The notes under the pieces: generated by a model | Told to the model about the DNA's origin: nothing | The model's input: only the letters and a program-made list of their open reading frames with translations | Databases searched by the model: none | NCBI GenBank assembly: GCA_013816845.1 | Contig: JACDDU010000004.1 | Location: 1-64,000 of the forward strand | Length of the DNA stretch: 64,000 nucleotides | Origin: Gammaproteobacteria bacterium | GTDB lineage: Bacteria; Pseudomonadota; Gammaproteobacteria; DSM-16500 | Reading direction: 5' to 3' | Translations under genes and position numbers: made by a program | Part shown: piece by piece, positions 1 through 8,328 of the stretch | Layout: the number at the start of each line of letters is the position of its first letter | How positions within the stretch are numbered: position 1 is the stretch's first letter

Positions 1-1
1 A

Positions 2-1243
2 GCATCCTGCGATAAAGATCATAACTTAAACGCTGCCATTCAAGATTCACAATTTTACGAAGCTATCATTGACGCCTGGTCGATGCGTCATTTTAAAAGA
101 GGAATGGAGACAGGACACGATCACTTTTTTAATAGTTTTAAAAAATTTCATGCCATTACCTCCATTCATCGAGGTGAAGCGCTAGCAGATATTGTTGCCC
201 GTTCTGCTCTACAAAATGAAGTCTACCTCGAATTAATGATTCACACCGATGTTACTTTGACTGCGCAAAAGCTTCTACTAATGGCATGGAACAATGATTT
301 TGAATCGATGTATCAGAAAATTTTAGCTGCTGATATGAGCGATGTCGTGAAACAACTATCACTGAAATTAGATACGCAAGAAACACAAATGCAAGAAATT
401 TTAGCGTGCAACAGTGTACAAGCGCATATCGGATGTAAATTACCCGTGCGTTATATTTACCAAGTCGCGCGAGAAAATACGCCCCTCCTTGTATTTGGAC
501 AAATGGTTGCCGGTTTTGAATTCGCTAATCATGATAAACGAGTGGTTGCCATCAATCTGGTACAACCTGAAGATGGCTTAATAGCGATGCGTGACTATCG
601 TTTACATATGGAAATGATTGCATTTTTACGCAAAAAATATCCCAACATTAAATTGACGCTGCATGCAGGGGAATTATCAGAAGCAACAGTTAATCGCGAG
701 GATTTAAAAACGCACATCACAGATGCTGTACGCATTGCAAATGCTGATCGCATTGGTCATGGGGTTGATATTTTATTTGAAGATAATGCAACCAGTCTAC
801 TTAAAGAAATGGCCCATAAAAAAGTTTTAGTCGAAGTAAATTTAAGTAGTAATCAATTTATTCTTGATGTCAGTGGTCCCCATCATCCTCTGCTTCATTA
901 TTTAAACCATGGTGTGCCTATCGCGCTTTCAACAGATGATGAAGGGATATCTCGCAGTGATTTAACCCAAGAATTCCAACTTGCAACGGTTACTTATGAT
1001 CTAACCTATCCGATCATTAAAACCATGGTACGAAATAGCCTTACTTATGCGTTTTTACCGGGTGAGAGTCTGTGGCAGGAAGGATTGGTTCATCGTTATC
1101 ATTCCGCATGTAGTCAAGATGTTCCAGAGACAAAACAACTCTCGCCTCAATGTCAGGCTTTTCTATCACGAAGTGAAAAAGCAACCCTGCAATGGGAATT
1201 GGAAAAACGTTTTACGATATTTGAACATAGCTTGCGAGGATAG
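2..1243 (+). CDS. Adenosine deaminase family protein (5'-truncated by window edge)
   Basis: The reading frame is open from base 2, so the true start and the N-terminal metal-binding HxH motif lie upstream of the window. Over 410 residues are visible. The C-terminal half of a metal-dependent adenosine/AMP deaminase TIM barrel is clear: HAGE (catalytic Glu, about residue 220 of the visible part), RIGHG (His), and STDDEG (two metal/substrate Asp, about residue 312). The family hydrolyses adenosine to inosine and ammonia. The visible length plus the missing N-terminus exceeds the usual 330-350 residues of bacterial Add and is closer to the longer ADGF/CECR1-like deaminases, so subfamily and substrate are uncertain. 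A strong hairpin terminator follows. Confidence 0.85.
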   Translation, partial: ASCDKDHNLNAAIQDSQFYEAIIDAWSMRHFKRGMETGHDHFFNSFKKFHAITSIHRGEALADIVARSALQNEVYLELMIHTDVTLTAQKLLLMAWNNDFESMYQKILAADMSDVVKQLSLKLDTQETQMQEILACNSVQAHIGCKLPVRYIYQVARENTPLLVFGQMVAGFEFANHDKRVVAINLVQPEDGLIAMRDYRLHMEMIAFLRKKYPNIKLTLHAGELSEATVNREDLKTHITDAVRIANADRIGHGVDILFEDNATSLLKEMAHKKVLVEVNLSSNQFILDVSGPHHPLLHYLNHGVPIALSTDDEGISRSDLTQEFQLATVTYDLTYPIIKTMVRNSLTYAFLPGESLWQEGLVHRYHSACSQDVPETKQLSPQCQAFLSRSEKATLQWELEKRFTIFEHSLRG

Positions 1244-1341
1244 AATTAGCTAGAAAGTTTATCTTCTTTATCGCGCTTTAAAAAAGTGTGTAAACGTTTT
1301 AAGTCCGCAAGCTGGGCTTAATATCGTCCAGCACACCCTGA

Positions 1342-1370
1342 GGTTAACTTGCTCTGCAAGCTAACCTTTT
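1342..1370 (+). terminator. Rho-independent terminator of the deaminase gene
   Basis: GGTTAACTTGC and GCAAGCTAACC form an 11-bp stem with one mismatch around a TCT loop, followed by TTTT and a pyrimidine-rich tail. The T-run lies on the + strand, so it serves the deaminase and not the convergent mmsB. Confidence 0.75.
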
Positions 1371-1382
1371 CCTTTCTGTTGT

Positions 1383-2279
1383 TCAAACTGTCGGCTTATT
1401 GTCAATCAAGTTGATAATGCCTGAAAAATCTTTTTCGCCATTGCCTTGGTTGATATATAACTCATATAATTCGGTTGCAACTGAGCCGAGTGGCGTCATG
1501 GCTTCAACGGATTCCGCAGCATATTGACTAAGCTGTAAATCTTTCAACATCATTTTAGCCATAAAGCCTGGTTCATAATGATGGTTGGAAGGAACATTTT
1601 CCAAAATGTTGGGGACCGGACAATAACTTGTCATTGCCCAGCATTGGCCAGAGGCGTGTGAAGAAATTTCATAAAACTTTTTTGGCTCAAGTCCTAACTT
1701 ACTGGCAAGCGTGAAAGCCTCTGACACGCCAATCATGCTAATACCCAATAACAAATTATTACAAATTTTAGCAGCTTGTCCACGGCCACCGGGACCTGCA
1801 TGGATTACTTTTTTTCCAAGATGTTGTAAGAATGGTTCTGCACGTTTGAAATCTTTCTCATCTCCACCAGCCATAATCGTCAAGGTGGCATTGACAGCGC
1901 CTGCTACTCCACCCGAGACAGGTGCATCGAGCATGCTAACTTGGTGTTTAATCGCTTCACGATGGAGTTGCATTGTCGTTAAAATATCAATCGATGAGCA
2001 ATCAATGTAGAGTACACCAGACTTAGCATTTGGAAAAAGACCGCCTTGCGACAGGCAAATTTCACTCACTTGCTTTCCGGTTTGAACGCTTGTAAAAATG
2101 ACATCGCAAAGACTAGCCATCTCTTTTAATGAATGGACAGTCCGTGCGCCTTTGGCCACTAAGTCTTCCAAAGCTTGCGCATTGGTATCATAAACATAAA
2201 GCGTATAATTCGCTGACAATAAATGCAGCGCCATCGGAGCGCCCATATGTCCTAAACCAATAAATCCTATCGTAGACAT
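1383..2279 (-). CDS. mmsB: 3-hydroxyisobutyrate dehydrogenase
   Basis: 298 residues, the normal length for the family. The N-terminus has the NAD-binding Rossmann motif GFIGLGHMGAPMA. A DAPVSGG segment near residue 118 is the substrate-binding signature, and the catalytic Lys lies in the AAKICNN segment near residue 167. The enzyme oxidises 3-hydroxyisobutyrate to methylmalonate semialdehyde in valine catabolism. The gene starts 3 nt downstream of mmsA and is clearly co-transcribed with it, so the product passes directly to the next enzyme of the pathway. Confidence 0.93.
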   Translation of the reverse strand: MSTIGFIGLGHMGAPMALHLLSANYTLYVYDTNAQALEDLVAKGARTVHSLKEMASLCDVIFTSVQTGKQVSEICLSQGGLFPNAKSGVLYIDCSSIDILTTMQLHREAIKHQVSMLDAPVSGGVAGAVNATLTIMAGGDEKDFKRAEPFLQHLGKKVIHAGPGGRGQAAKICNNLLLGISMIGVSEAFTLASKLGLEPKKFYEISSHASGQCWAMTSYCPVPNILENVPSNHHYEPGFMAKMMLKDLQLSQYAAESVEAMTPLGSVATELYELYINQGNGEKDFSGIINLIDNKPTV

Positions 2280-2282
2280 TCC

Positions 2283-3743
2283 CTATTCCTTAGGAAACCA
2301 TCGTGTGGTAACCGTTTTAAGTTTTGTATAAAAACGCACGCCTTCATCACCATACATACCGATATCAGAAAAAATGGAACGCTTCCATCCACCGAAACTA
2401 TGATACGCAACTGGCACGGGCACTGGCACATTAATGCCGACCATGCCTACTTGAACTTGATCAGCAAATTGTCGTGCAGTATAGCCATCGCGTGTAAAAA
2501 TAGCGGTACCATTCCCATATTCATGTTCACTGATTAAATGGATTGCTTCATCAAGATCGGCAACGGTCATAACTGAAAGAACGGGGCCAAAAATTTCTTC
2601 CTGATAAATTCGCATTTGCGGAGTGACTTCGTTAAAAACGCTCGCTCCCATAAAAAATCCAGCTTGTTTGGCTAATGATTCTAAATTGCGGCCATCCAGG
2701 ATGAGTTTAGCCCCTTCACTGATACCGAGATCGATATAATCCATGACGCGTTGATGATGTTCTTTTGTAATTAAAGGGCCAATATCGACATGAGCCTGAT
2801 TGCCAGGACCATATTGTAATTTGGCAATTAACGGACGCATAACAGATAAGAGTTCATCCGCAGTTTTTTCACCAACTGCCACAATGACTGAGATAGCCAT
2901 ACAACGTTCGCCTGCCGAACCAAATGCTGCTTCAACTATCATTTTTGCAGCTTCAGCAAAATCTGCATCAGGCATGATGACACAATGATTTTTGGCGCCA
3001 CCAAAAGCTTGCACGCGTTTGTGTGCCGCAGTTGCCATTTGATAAACTTGTTCGGCCACTGGAGTAGAACCCACGAAACTTACCGCCTTAATATCACGAT
3101 GTTGCACTAAAGCCGTAACCGTTTCTCGATTCCCCTGTAAAACATTAACCACGCCATTCGGTAATTCTGCTTCTTTAGCAAGTTCGATTAATTTGATTGA
3201 ACAAGAAGGATCTTTCTCGGATGGTTTCAAAATAAAAGTATTGCCACATGCAATGCTTAAGGGAAACATCCATAAGGGAATCATGGCTGGAAAATTAAAA
3301 GGTGTAATGCCAACACATACTCCTAATGGTTGTCTTAGACCATAGCAATCGACACCTGTTGCAACTTCTTCCGCAAAATCTCCTTTTAAATGACTGGAAA
3401 TACCACAGGCAAAATCCAGCACATCAATACCCCGTTGAATAGAACCATGCGCTTCAACAAGCGTCTTACCATGTTCCTGAGTTACGAGTGTCGCAAGTTC
3501 ATTTCGATGTTGATCGAGAAGCGCTTTATAACGAAATAGAAATTTAGCACGAAAGGCGGGGGATGTTTTAGACCAAGTTTGGAACGCAACCTTAGCTGAT
3601 TCCACAGCCTGATTGACTAAATTGATATCCGCCACATCTAACTCACCGGCAATTTCGCTCGTGGCTGGATTAAAAATCTGAAGTTTTTCGCCTGATCCAT
3701 AGATAAAACTTCCGTCTATAAAATGGGGAACTTTGTAAACCAT
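2283..3743 (-). CDS. mmsA: CoA-acylating methylmalonate-semialdehyde dehydrogenase
   Basis: 486 residues of the aldehyde dehydrogenase superfamily. FGSAGERCMA near residue 280 contains the catalytic Cys. GVCVGITPFNFPAMIP and FVGSTPVAE are cofactor-site segments typical of MmsA rather than general aldehyde dehydrogenases. It converts methylmalonate semialdehyde to propionyl-CoA, the last step of valine breakdown. A good ribosome-binding site (GGGAGG) lies 8 nt before the ATG. First gene of a two-gene operon with mmsB. Its upstream region is shared with the divergent PmrA-box gene. Confidence 0.93.
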   Translation of the reverse strand: MVYKVPHFIDGSFIYGSGEKLQIFNPATSEIAGELDVADINLVNQAVESAKVAFQTWSKTSPAFRAKFLFRYKALLDQHRNELATLVTQEHGKTLVEAHGSIQRGIDVLDFACGISSHLKGDFAEEVATGVDCYGLRQPLGVCVGITPFNFPAMIPLWMFPLSIACGNTFILKPSEKDPSCSIKLIELAKEAELPNGVVNVLQGNRETVTALVQHRDIKAVSFVGSTPVAEQVYQMATAAHKRVQAFGGAKNHCVIMPDADFAEAAKMIVEAAFGSAGERCMAISVIVAVGEKTADELLSVMRPLIAKLQYGPGNQAHVDIGPLITKEHHQRVMDYIDLGISEGAKLILDGRNLESLAKQAGFFMGASVFNEVTPQMRIYQEEIFGPVLSVMTVADLDEAIHLISEHEYGNGTAIFTRDGYTARQFADQVQVGMVGINVPVPVPVAYHSFGGWKRSIFSDIGMYGDEGVRFYTKLKTVTTRWFPKE

Positions 3744-3843
3744 TTTATTGTGCCTCCCTGGTTTTTAGGGGGTTCATGATAGCGCAAGTTATCACGATGA
3801 TGAAGCAATCTTTCCGTTAACTATCTTGAAATAGCTTGGATTT

Positions 3844-3874
3844 GTTAAGATTACCTTAAGGTAGGGCCTATACC
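3844..3874 (+). promoter_or_regulatory. PmrA-type operator with downstream -10 element
   Basis: GTTAAG-ATTAC-CTTAAG (3844-3860) matches the PmrA half-site pair YTTAAG-N5-YTTAAG at 11 of 12 fixed positions. A -10-like TATACC begins 8 nt after the second half-site (3869-3874), so the operator sits where a -35 would be. PmrA is known to control Dot/Icm effectors in Legionella and Coxiella. A second box with the same 8-nt spacing occurs at 63824-63840. Confidence 0.7.
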
Positions 3875-3919
3875 ATTTGCAGGGTCTCAAATGGAAAGGT
3901 TTTAATAAGGAAAATACAA

Positions 3920-5164
3920 ATGGCTATCAATGCAACACCAAAGATCGTAGATGATGTTCTCGCCCCAACCCCCACAAAGAATGTTAATGATACATTAACA
4001 AATCCAATCCACGCTAATGTGCCCGTCAACCCGGTAACTGTTAATAATAATCGCTCCCTTCCGCACAACAGAGCACCGCAAACTATATTTGAGTGGATAT
4101 TACAAGTTCGTGACCCAATTCAAGTTCATGATTATTTAAAGCAATTGAGAAAAGAAAATTATGCGAGCAAATTTAAACATACTGGGCCGCTCGGCACAGT
4201 TTTGCATGCTTTAACTACAAATAAAATTCAAGATGTTAATCTTAGAGAGTTAAATGCAGCCAAAGAAAACCTGGAAGCTTTAAATGCAATCCCAGCTGAT
4301 GCCATCATTCAAATGATCATCCTGGCCATTACATTAATTATTAAGATTCTTGAAGCATCTTCGATGTGCAAGAAAAAAACCGAAAGAGATCAAGCGAAGG
4401 CTGAATTCATTAACTTAGTTAAAAGTATGCCTTTAATGAATTATGACAATGTATTTATCAATTTGCCCCATATGCGACTGGATAATGCAGATTTAAGTAT
4501 TAAGTTAATTGATAATAATACTTGCGGTCCAAATTTAGAGTATGCGAACTTGGAAGGCGCGAGGTTAACGAAAGTAACTCTCTGTCAAGCTAACCTTAAC
4601 AAGGCAAACTTACGTGGCAGCCAGTGGATAGACTCTAATTTACTCTATGCTAATACTCAAAATGCAGATATTCGTTGGGCTGACTTAAGTACGTCACAAA
4701 TTAGCACACCACCCATCGGTAGCATTGCTCTTAAAACATTTTTAATGACAACATATCCAGCTCAAGTTGGCGTGCCACTCCCAAATGTTGCTCAACTTAA
4801 AGCAGCGCTTTCTTTTATTGAAGCCGATTTGACCGCTGAAAGATTATTAGGTAAAACAAACGGTTGGAATGGAAGTGCTGTAGAACATAACCATCATGCC
4901 AGAGTAACGAATAATCTTCTTCGCCTCACCAAATACCATCCGGAAGCTCGAAAAGAATTATTACTTGAAGCGGCACAACATCCTTACTTTACGCAGGAAA
5001 AAAGTGCACAAGCTATGCAAGTGGTTAACAAATGTCTTGTGGATGTAAATAAATTATTTCATCACCATCAAGGACAAACATTGGTTACAGGTTCAAGCCA
5101 TCAGCGTAAGTTAATAAATGAAGCTTATCGTGAGCAACCAAGGTTAGCGCTTAAAACGTTATAA
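3920..5164 (+). CDS. Pentapeptide-repeat protein, candidate secreted effector
   Basis: 414 residues, no family recognised over the full length. The first 50 residues are Asn/Pro/Thr-rich and look disordered. A hydrophobic helix (about 128-144) could span or insert in a membrane. Residues about 186-257 carry pentapeptide-type repeats (A-N-L-x-G, A-N-L-N-K, A-N-L-R-G, A-D-L-S), which fold into a right-handed beta-helix. The C-terminal 150 residues are helical with no known motif. There is no signal peptide. The PmrA-type promoter and the eukaryote-style repeat architecture suggest a type IV secretion substrate in a Legionellales host, but this is inference. Monocistronic, followed by a terminator. 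Confidence 0.6.
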   Translation: MAINATPKIVDDVLAPTPTKNVNDTLTNPIHANVPVNPVTVNNNRSLPHNRAPQTIFEWILQVRDPIQVHDYLKQLRKENYASKFKHTGPLGTVLHALTTNKIQDVNLRELNAAKENLEALNAIPADAIIQMIILAITLIIKILEASSMCKKKTERDQAKAEFINLVKSMPLMNYDNVFINLPHMRLDNADLSIKLIDNNTCGPNLEYANLEGARLTKVTLCQANLNKANLRGSQWIDSNLLYANTQNADIRWADLSTSQISTPPIGSIALKTFLMTTYPAQVGVPLPNVAQLKAALSFIEADLTAERLLGKTNGWNGSAVEHNHHARVTNNLLRLTKYHPEARKELLLEAAQHPYFTQEKSAQAMQVVNKCLVDVNKLFHHHQGQTLVTGSSHQRKLINEAYREQPRLALKTL

Positions 5165-5177
5165 AGTTACTTCTCCG

Positions 5178-5211
5178 AACAGCAAGTCTTAATCGGCTTG
5201 CTGTTTTTTTT
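5178..5211 (+). terminator. Rho-independent terminator
   Basis: AACAGCAAG and CTTGCTGTT form a perfect 9-bp stem around a 10-nt loop, followed by an uninterrupted T-run. It ends the pentapeptide-repeat gene. Confidence 0.85.
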
Positions 5212-5371
5212 AGGTAACCTTAATTTTCATATGAAATGGTATACATACAGGATCTTTAATTTTTAATAGCGTTGCACCATCTAAATCTCGGTTCCTTGAA
5301 AAACAATAACGAAAGAGGATGATAATAATTATATTGTATTTAACAAATATTCCCCCAAGAGAATTACATCG

Positions 5372-6040
5372 TCAAAAATAAAAATTACGTTTCCGAAAAT
5401 ATTGATACAAACCCATCACAAAAAAGTTTACGACTAAATACAGTAAGCCGGCTACCATATACCATTCTATGGCTTGATAACTTTCTGTTATCAATTGTTG
5501 TGTTACACCCATGATATCAAGAATCGTTATCGTGCTTGCAAGAGAGGTATTTTTGACAATCATAATGACTTCATTCGAATAGGCGGGTGCCACAACCTGT
5601 AAAGCGCGTGGCAATACTATTGTTTTGAATGCTTGCCATTTAGTGAAACCTAAAGCGTATGCTGCGGTCACTTCATTTTTAGGTAATGAACGAATGGCAC
5701 CTAAAAATAAAACAGTCGAATAACAAGCGGTATTTAGTGTCAGTGCGATGATTGCACAAGCAAAAGGATACTGAAGCACTGACCAGAGTAAGGAGTTTCG
5801 GACCCATTCAAACTGCGCCACACCAAAATAAAGTAGAAAAATTTGAACTAAAAGTGGCGTACCACAAATAAACCAAATCATTAAATCAATCAACTTACGA
5901 AACAGAGGCGGTCCGAGCTCTTTACCTATCGTAAAAATTAGCGTCAAGATCATTCCCAATATCATCGAGCCTAATGTAAGCAATAAAGTAATGCCGATGC
6001 CTTGCAAGATTTTAGGAAGATATTGCCAATATTCAATCAT
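5372..6040 (-). CDS. artM: Arginine/basic amino acid ABC transporter permease (ArtM-like)
   Basis: 222 residues of the His/Glu/Gln/Arg-type inner-membrane permease family, with about five hydrophobic helices. The cytoplasmic EAA loop for coupling to the ATPase is seen near residues 122-150 (E-x-x-A-A-Y-A-L-G, ending in I-V-L-P-R-A). Last gene of a four-gene operon artP-artJ-artQ-artM and overlapping artQ by 8 nt. The order matches E. coli artPIQM. Which basic or polar amino acid it carries cannot be fixed from the permease alone. The ARG boxes in front of the operon favour arginine. Confidence 0.85.
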   Translation of the reverse strand: MIEYWQYLPKILQGIGITLLLTLGSMILGMILTLIFTIGKELGPPLFRKLIDLMIWFICGTPLLVQIFLLYFGVAQFEWVRNSLLWSVLQYPFACAIIALTLNTACYSTVLFLGAIRSLPKNEVTAAYALGFTKWQAFKTIVLPRALQVVAPAYSNEVIMIVKNTSLASTITILDIMGVTQQLITESYQAIEWYMVAGLLYLVVNFFVMGLYQYFRKRNFYF

Positions 6041-6698
6041 GACGTTGACCTTGCGACAAATGCTTGCCGTAAAGGGAAAACATAGTCTGTGAAATCGTGG
6101 TAATTAGAAGATAGATGCAAGCTGCAATGAAATAAAAAGTAAAAGGGTCTTGCGTGCTTGCCGCTGCCATTCTTGCTTGATTCATTAAATCAGACAAACC
6201 GATTAAAGTAACAATAGCGGTATCTTTGATTAAAACTAACCATAAATTTCCTAAGCCTGGCAGCGCATGGCGAAAAGCTTGGGGAATTTTAATTTTTAAA
6301 AAAACTTGTGCAGTTGTAAAACCAAAAGCCTGCGCTGCATGAAGCTGTCCTTCATGAATACTGAGAAAAGCACTTCTAAATACTTGCGATGCATAGGCAC
6401 TAAAAATTAAACTAAGCGTTGAACAGCCGGCAATAAATGGACTGATATTAATATAGCCCTGTGATATTTCACTCAGTCCCGTCGTTAAGCCAAAATAGAT
6501 AAAGAATAAAATTAAAATTTCAGGTAAAGCTCGCAAGATAAAAATAAAAAAACTAGTCAATCTGCGTAAAAATCGATTAGATGACGCTTCTAAAAAAGCA
6601 GCAAAAAGACCTAACAATGAGCCAATTACAAAGGCTGATAATGCTAACTGCAAAGTTAGCACCGTTCCCAAAAGCATTTGCCATAGATAACCATTCAT
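6033..6698 (-). CDS. artQ: Arginine/basic amino acid ABC transporter permease (ArtQ-like)
   Basis: 221 residues, the second permease subunit, which pairs with ArtM to form the heterodimeric membrane channel. About five transmembrane helices; the EAA loop has the variant H-A-A-Q-A-F-G-F near residue 119, with I-K-I-P-Q-A following. It starts 10 nt after the artJ stop and overlaps artM, so translation is probably coupled. Confidence 0.85.
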   Translation of the reverse strand: MNGYLWQMLLGTVLTLQLALSAFVIGSLLGLFAAFLEASSNRFLRRLTSFFIFILRALPEILILFFIYFGLTTGLSEISQGYINISPFIAGCSTLSLIFSAYASQVFRSAFLSIHEGQLHAAQAFGFTTAQVFLKIKIPQAFRHALPGLGNLWLVLIKDTAIVTLIGLSDLMNQARMAAASTQDPFTFYFIAACIYLLITTISQTMFSLYGKHLSQGQRHD

Positions 6699-6708
6699 TA
6701 CATGATGC

Positions 6709-7497
6709 TCATTGAGATTTTATGGGTTTACCGAAATACTTTTTATATAAAGTATCATAAGTACCATTGGCTTTAATTATTTCTAATCCACTATTTAATT
6801 CTGATAATAGAGCGTTTTGATTCTTTGCCACAGCAATTGCAAATCCTTCACCGAAATATTTCGCATTGCTAATGGATTCGATAAGAGAAAAAGAAGCATG
6901 TTTAACTGATAACAACCATTGATTAGCAATGGCAGTATCTGCAAGTACAAGATCAAGACGACCGACTGATAAATCTAAAAAAGCATCTTGAACGCTTATG
7001 TAAGTGCGAATGGTAGCCTTGTCTTGGTAAACCTTACGTAGATACTGCGCGAACGTCGTACCCTCTTGCACACCTATTTTAAAAGGAATGCCTTGCGTTT
7101 GTTTTTCTTCATATTGAGACAGACGACCTACAAAGCTTCCGGTGGGAATATAATAACTTTGTGTGAAAGCTACTTGCTTAGCACGCTCAGGAGTCACCCC
7201 AATTGCTGCAATAAGTGCATCAAATTTTCCCATTATTAAGCTGGGTAACAAACTATTAAAAGCTTGATTAGCAAAAGTACATTCTGCTTTGATGGCATTA
7301 CAAATCGCTTTGGCAATATCAATATCAAAACCTTGAAGTTTGCCTTGTTGATCAATGAATTCAAAAGGGGGATAAGATCCTTCGGTTGCAAAACGGATGA
7401 CTTGTTGCGGCGCTGCACTTAATGTATTACAAAAAAAAACGATCCCAAGAAGGAGAAGTTTTATGATCAGCGTCAAATGAAGGGTTAGTCTATTCAT
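6709..7497 (-). CDS. artJ: Periplasmic amino-acid-binding protein (ArtI/ArtJ-like)
   Basis: 262 residues. An N-terminal hydrophobic signal peptide (about residues 8-28, cleavage near SAAP) exports it to the periplasm. The mature part has the SBP_bac_3 signature: [12 protein letters not shown], then [11 protein letters not shown] near residue 57. Family members bind basic or polar amino acids and deliver them to the ArtQM channel. It overlaps artP by 8 nt. Named by operon context; lysine, ornithine or histidine binding would be consistent with the sequence too. Confidence 0.85.
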   Translation of the reverse strand: MNRLTLHLTLIIKLLLLGIVFFCNTLSAAPQQVIRFATEGSYPPFEFIDQQGKLQGFDIDIAKAICNAIKAECTFANQAFNSLLPSLIMGKFDALIAAIGVTPERAKQVAFTQSYYIPTGSFVGRLSQYEEKQTQGIPFKIGVQEGTTFAQYLRKVYQDKATIRTYISVQDAFLDLSVGRLDLVLADTAIANQWLLSVKHASFSLIESISNAKYFGEGFAIAVAKNQNALLSELNSGLEIIKANGTYDTLYKKYFGKPIKSQ

Positions 7498-8248
7498 AAC
7501 GCGGATTCATTGCTTGAAGAAAACGTTGAAACCGCACTGTAGCTGGCTTTGCAAATACTTCAGTCGATAAGCCCTGCTCAATAATACGACCTTCATCCAG
7601 AAAAATAACGCGATTTGAAACTTGCCTTGCAAAATTTAATTCATGGGTTGCAACCAACATCGTCATGCCTGATTGGGCCAATTGTTGCATCACTAACAAA
7701 ACTTCTGAAACCATTTCAGGGTCTAATGCTGAAGTAGGCTCATCAAATAACATAATATCCGGCTTCATCATTAGGGCTCGCGCAATCGCTACACGCTGTT
7801 GTTGCCCCCCAGATAACTCACTGGGGTAGGCGTATAATTTTTCGGATAATCCCATCCGAGCGAGTAATTTTTCGGCTTCGACCTTAGCTTCAGCTTTACT
7901 TTGTTTTAAAACCAGTACAGGGGCGGCAATTAAGTTTTCCAAGACATTCATATGGACCCATAAATTAAATTGCTGAAAGACCATACCTATTTTTTTTCTA
8001 AGCGCGATTACTTCATCGGCTGATTGCTCGAAATTGCCCTGTTCGAAATTGAGAATGTGATGACCAAATTTTAACGTTCCTTGATCGGGTAAATTAAGCA
8101 GATTTAAACATCTTAAAAGTGTACTTTTACCTGAACCGCTGCTACCAAGTAAGGCCAGCACATCGCCTTTATTAGCAGTAAGATCAATGCCTTGCAAAAC
8201 CTTTTGCTGCTTAAATGATTTATGTAGGTTACTTACTTGCAACATCAT
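7490..8248 (-). CDS. artP: ATPase subunit of the amino acid ABC transporter
   Basis: About 252 residues with all the nucleotide-binding motifs: Walker [10 protein letters not shown] near residue 34, Q-loop VFQQFN, signature LSGGQQQR, Walker B IMLFDEP and the switch His in VATHE. The frame opens at a TTG at 8254, but the ATG at 8248 (MMLQVS...) gives the usual ArtP N-terminus and is chosen here. First gene of the operon, preceded by two ARG-box-like palindromes. It drives uptake by the ArtQM permease at the cytoplasmic face. Confidence 0.9.
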   Translation of the reverse strand: MMLQVSNLHKSFKQQKVLQGIDLTANKGDVLALLGSSGSGKSTLLRCLNLLNLPDQGTLKFGHHILNFEQGNFEQSADEVIALRKKIGMVFQQFNLWVHMNVLENLIAAPVLVLKQSKAEAKVEAEKLLARMGLSEKLYAYPSELSGGQQQRVAIARALMMKPDIMLFDEPTSALDPEMVSEVLLVMQQLAQSGMTMLVATHELNFARQVSNRVIFLDEGRIIEQGLSTEVFAKPATVRFQRFLQAMNPRYE

Positions 8249-8263
8249 ATTCAAACGACTCGT

Positions 8264-8301
8264 TTTGTATAATTATACATATTTATGTATATTTAAACAT
8301 A
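8264..8301 (-). promoter_or_regulatory. Tandem ARG-box-like operators upstream of artP
   Basis: Two 18-bp AT-rich palindromes, at 8264-8281 (TTTGTATAATTATACATA) and 8284-8301 (TATGTATATTTAAACATA), are 2 bp apart. They match the ArgR consensus WNTGAATWWWWATTCANW at 16/18 and 15/18 positions, with symmetrical TGTAT/ATACA in place of TGAAT/ATTCA in the first. Pairs of ARG boxes 2-3 bp apart are the normal ArgR hexamer target. The position 16-50 bp before the artP start fits repression by arginine. Confidence 0.55.
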
Positions 8302-8328
8302 AAACCAGCCTTTTGAAAAGGTCTTTAG

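Noticed and set aside
3868-4068. 66-codon minus-strand frame with hydrophobic composition
   Set aside because: It lies over the PmrA promoter and the start of the pentapeptide-repeat gene and has no ribosome-binding site; reading the complementary strand of Asn/Thr/Pro codons gives hydrophobic residues by chance.
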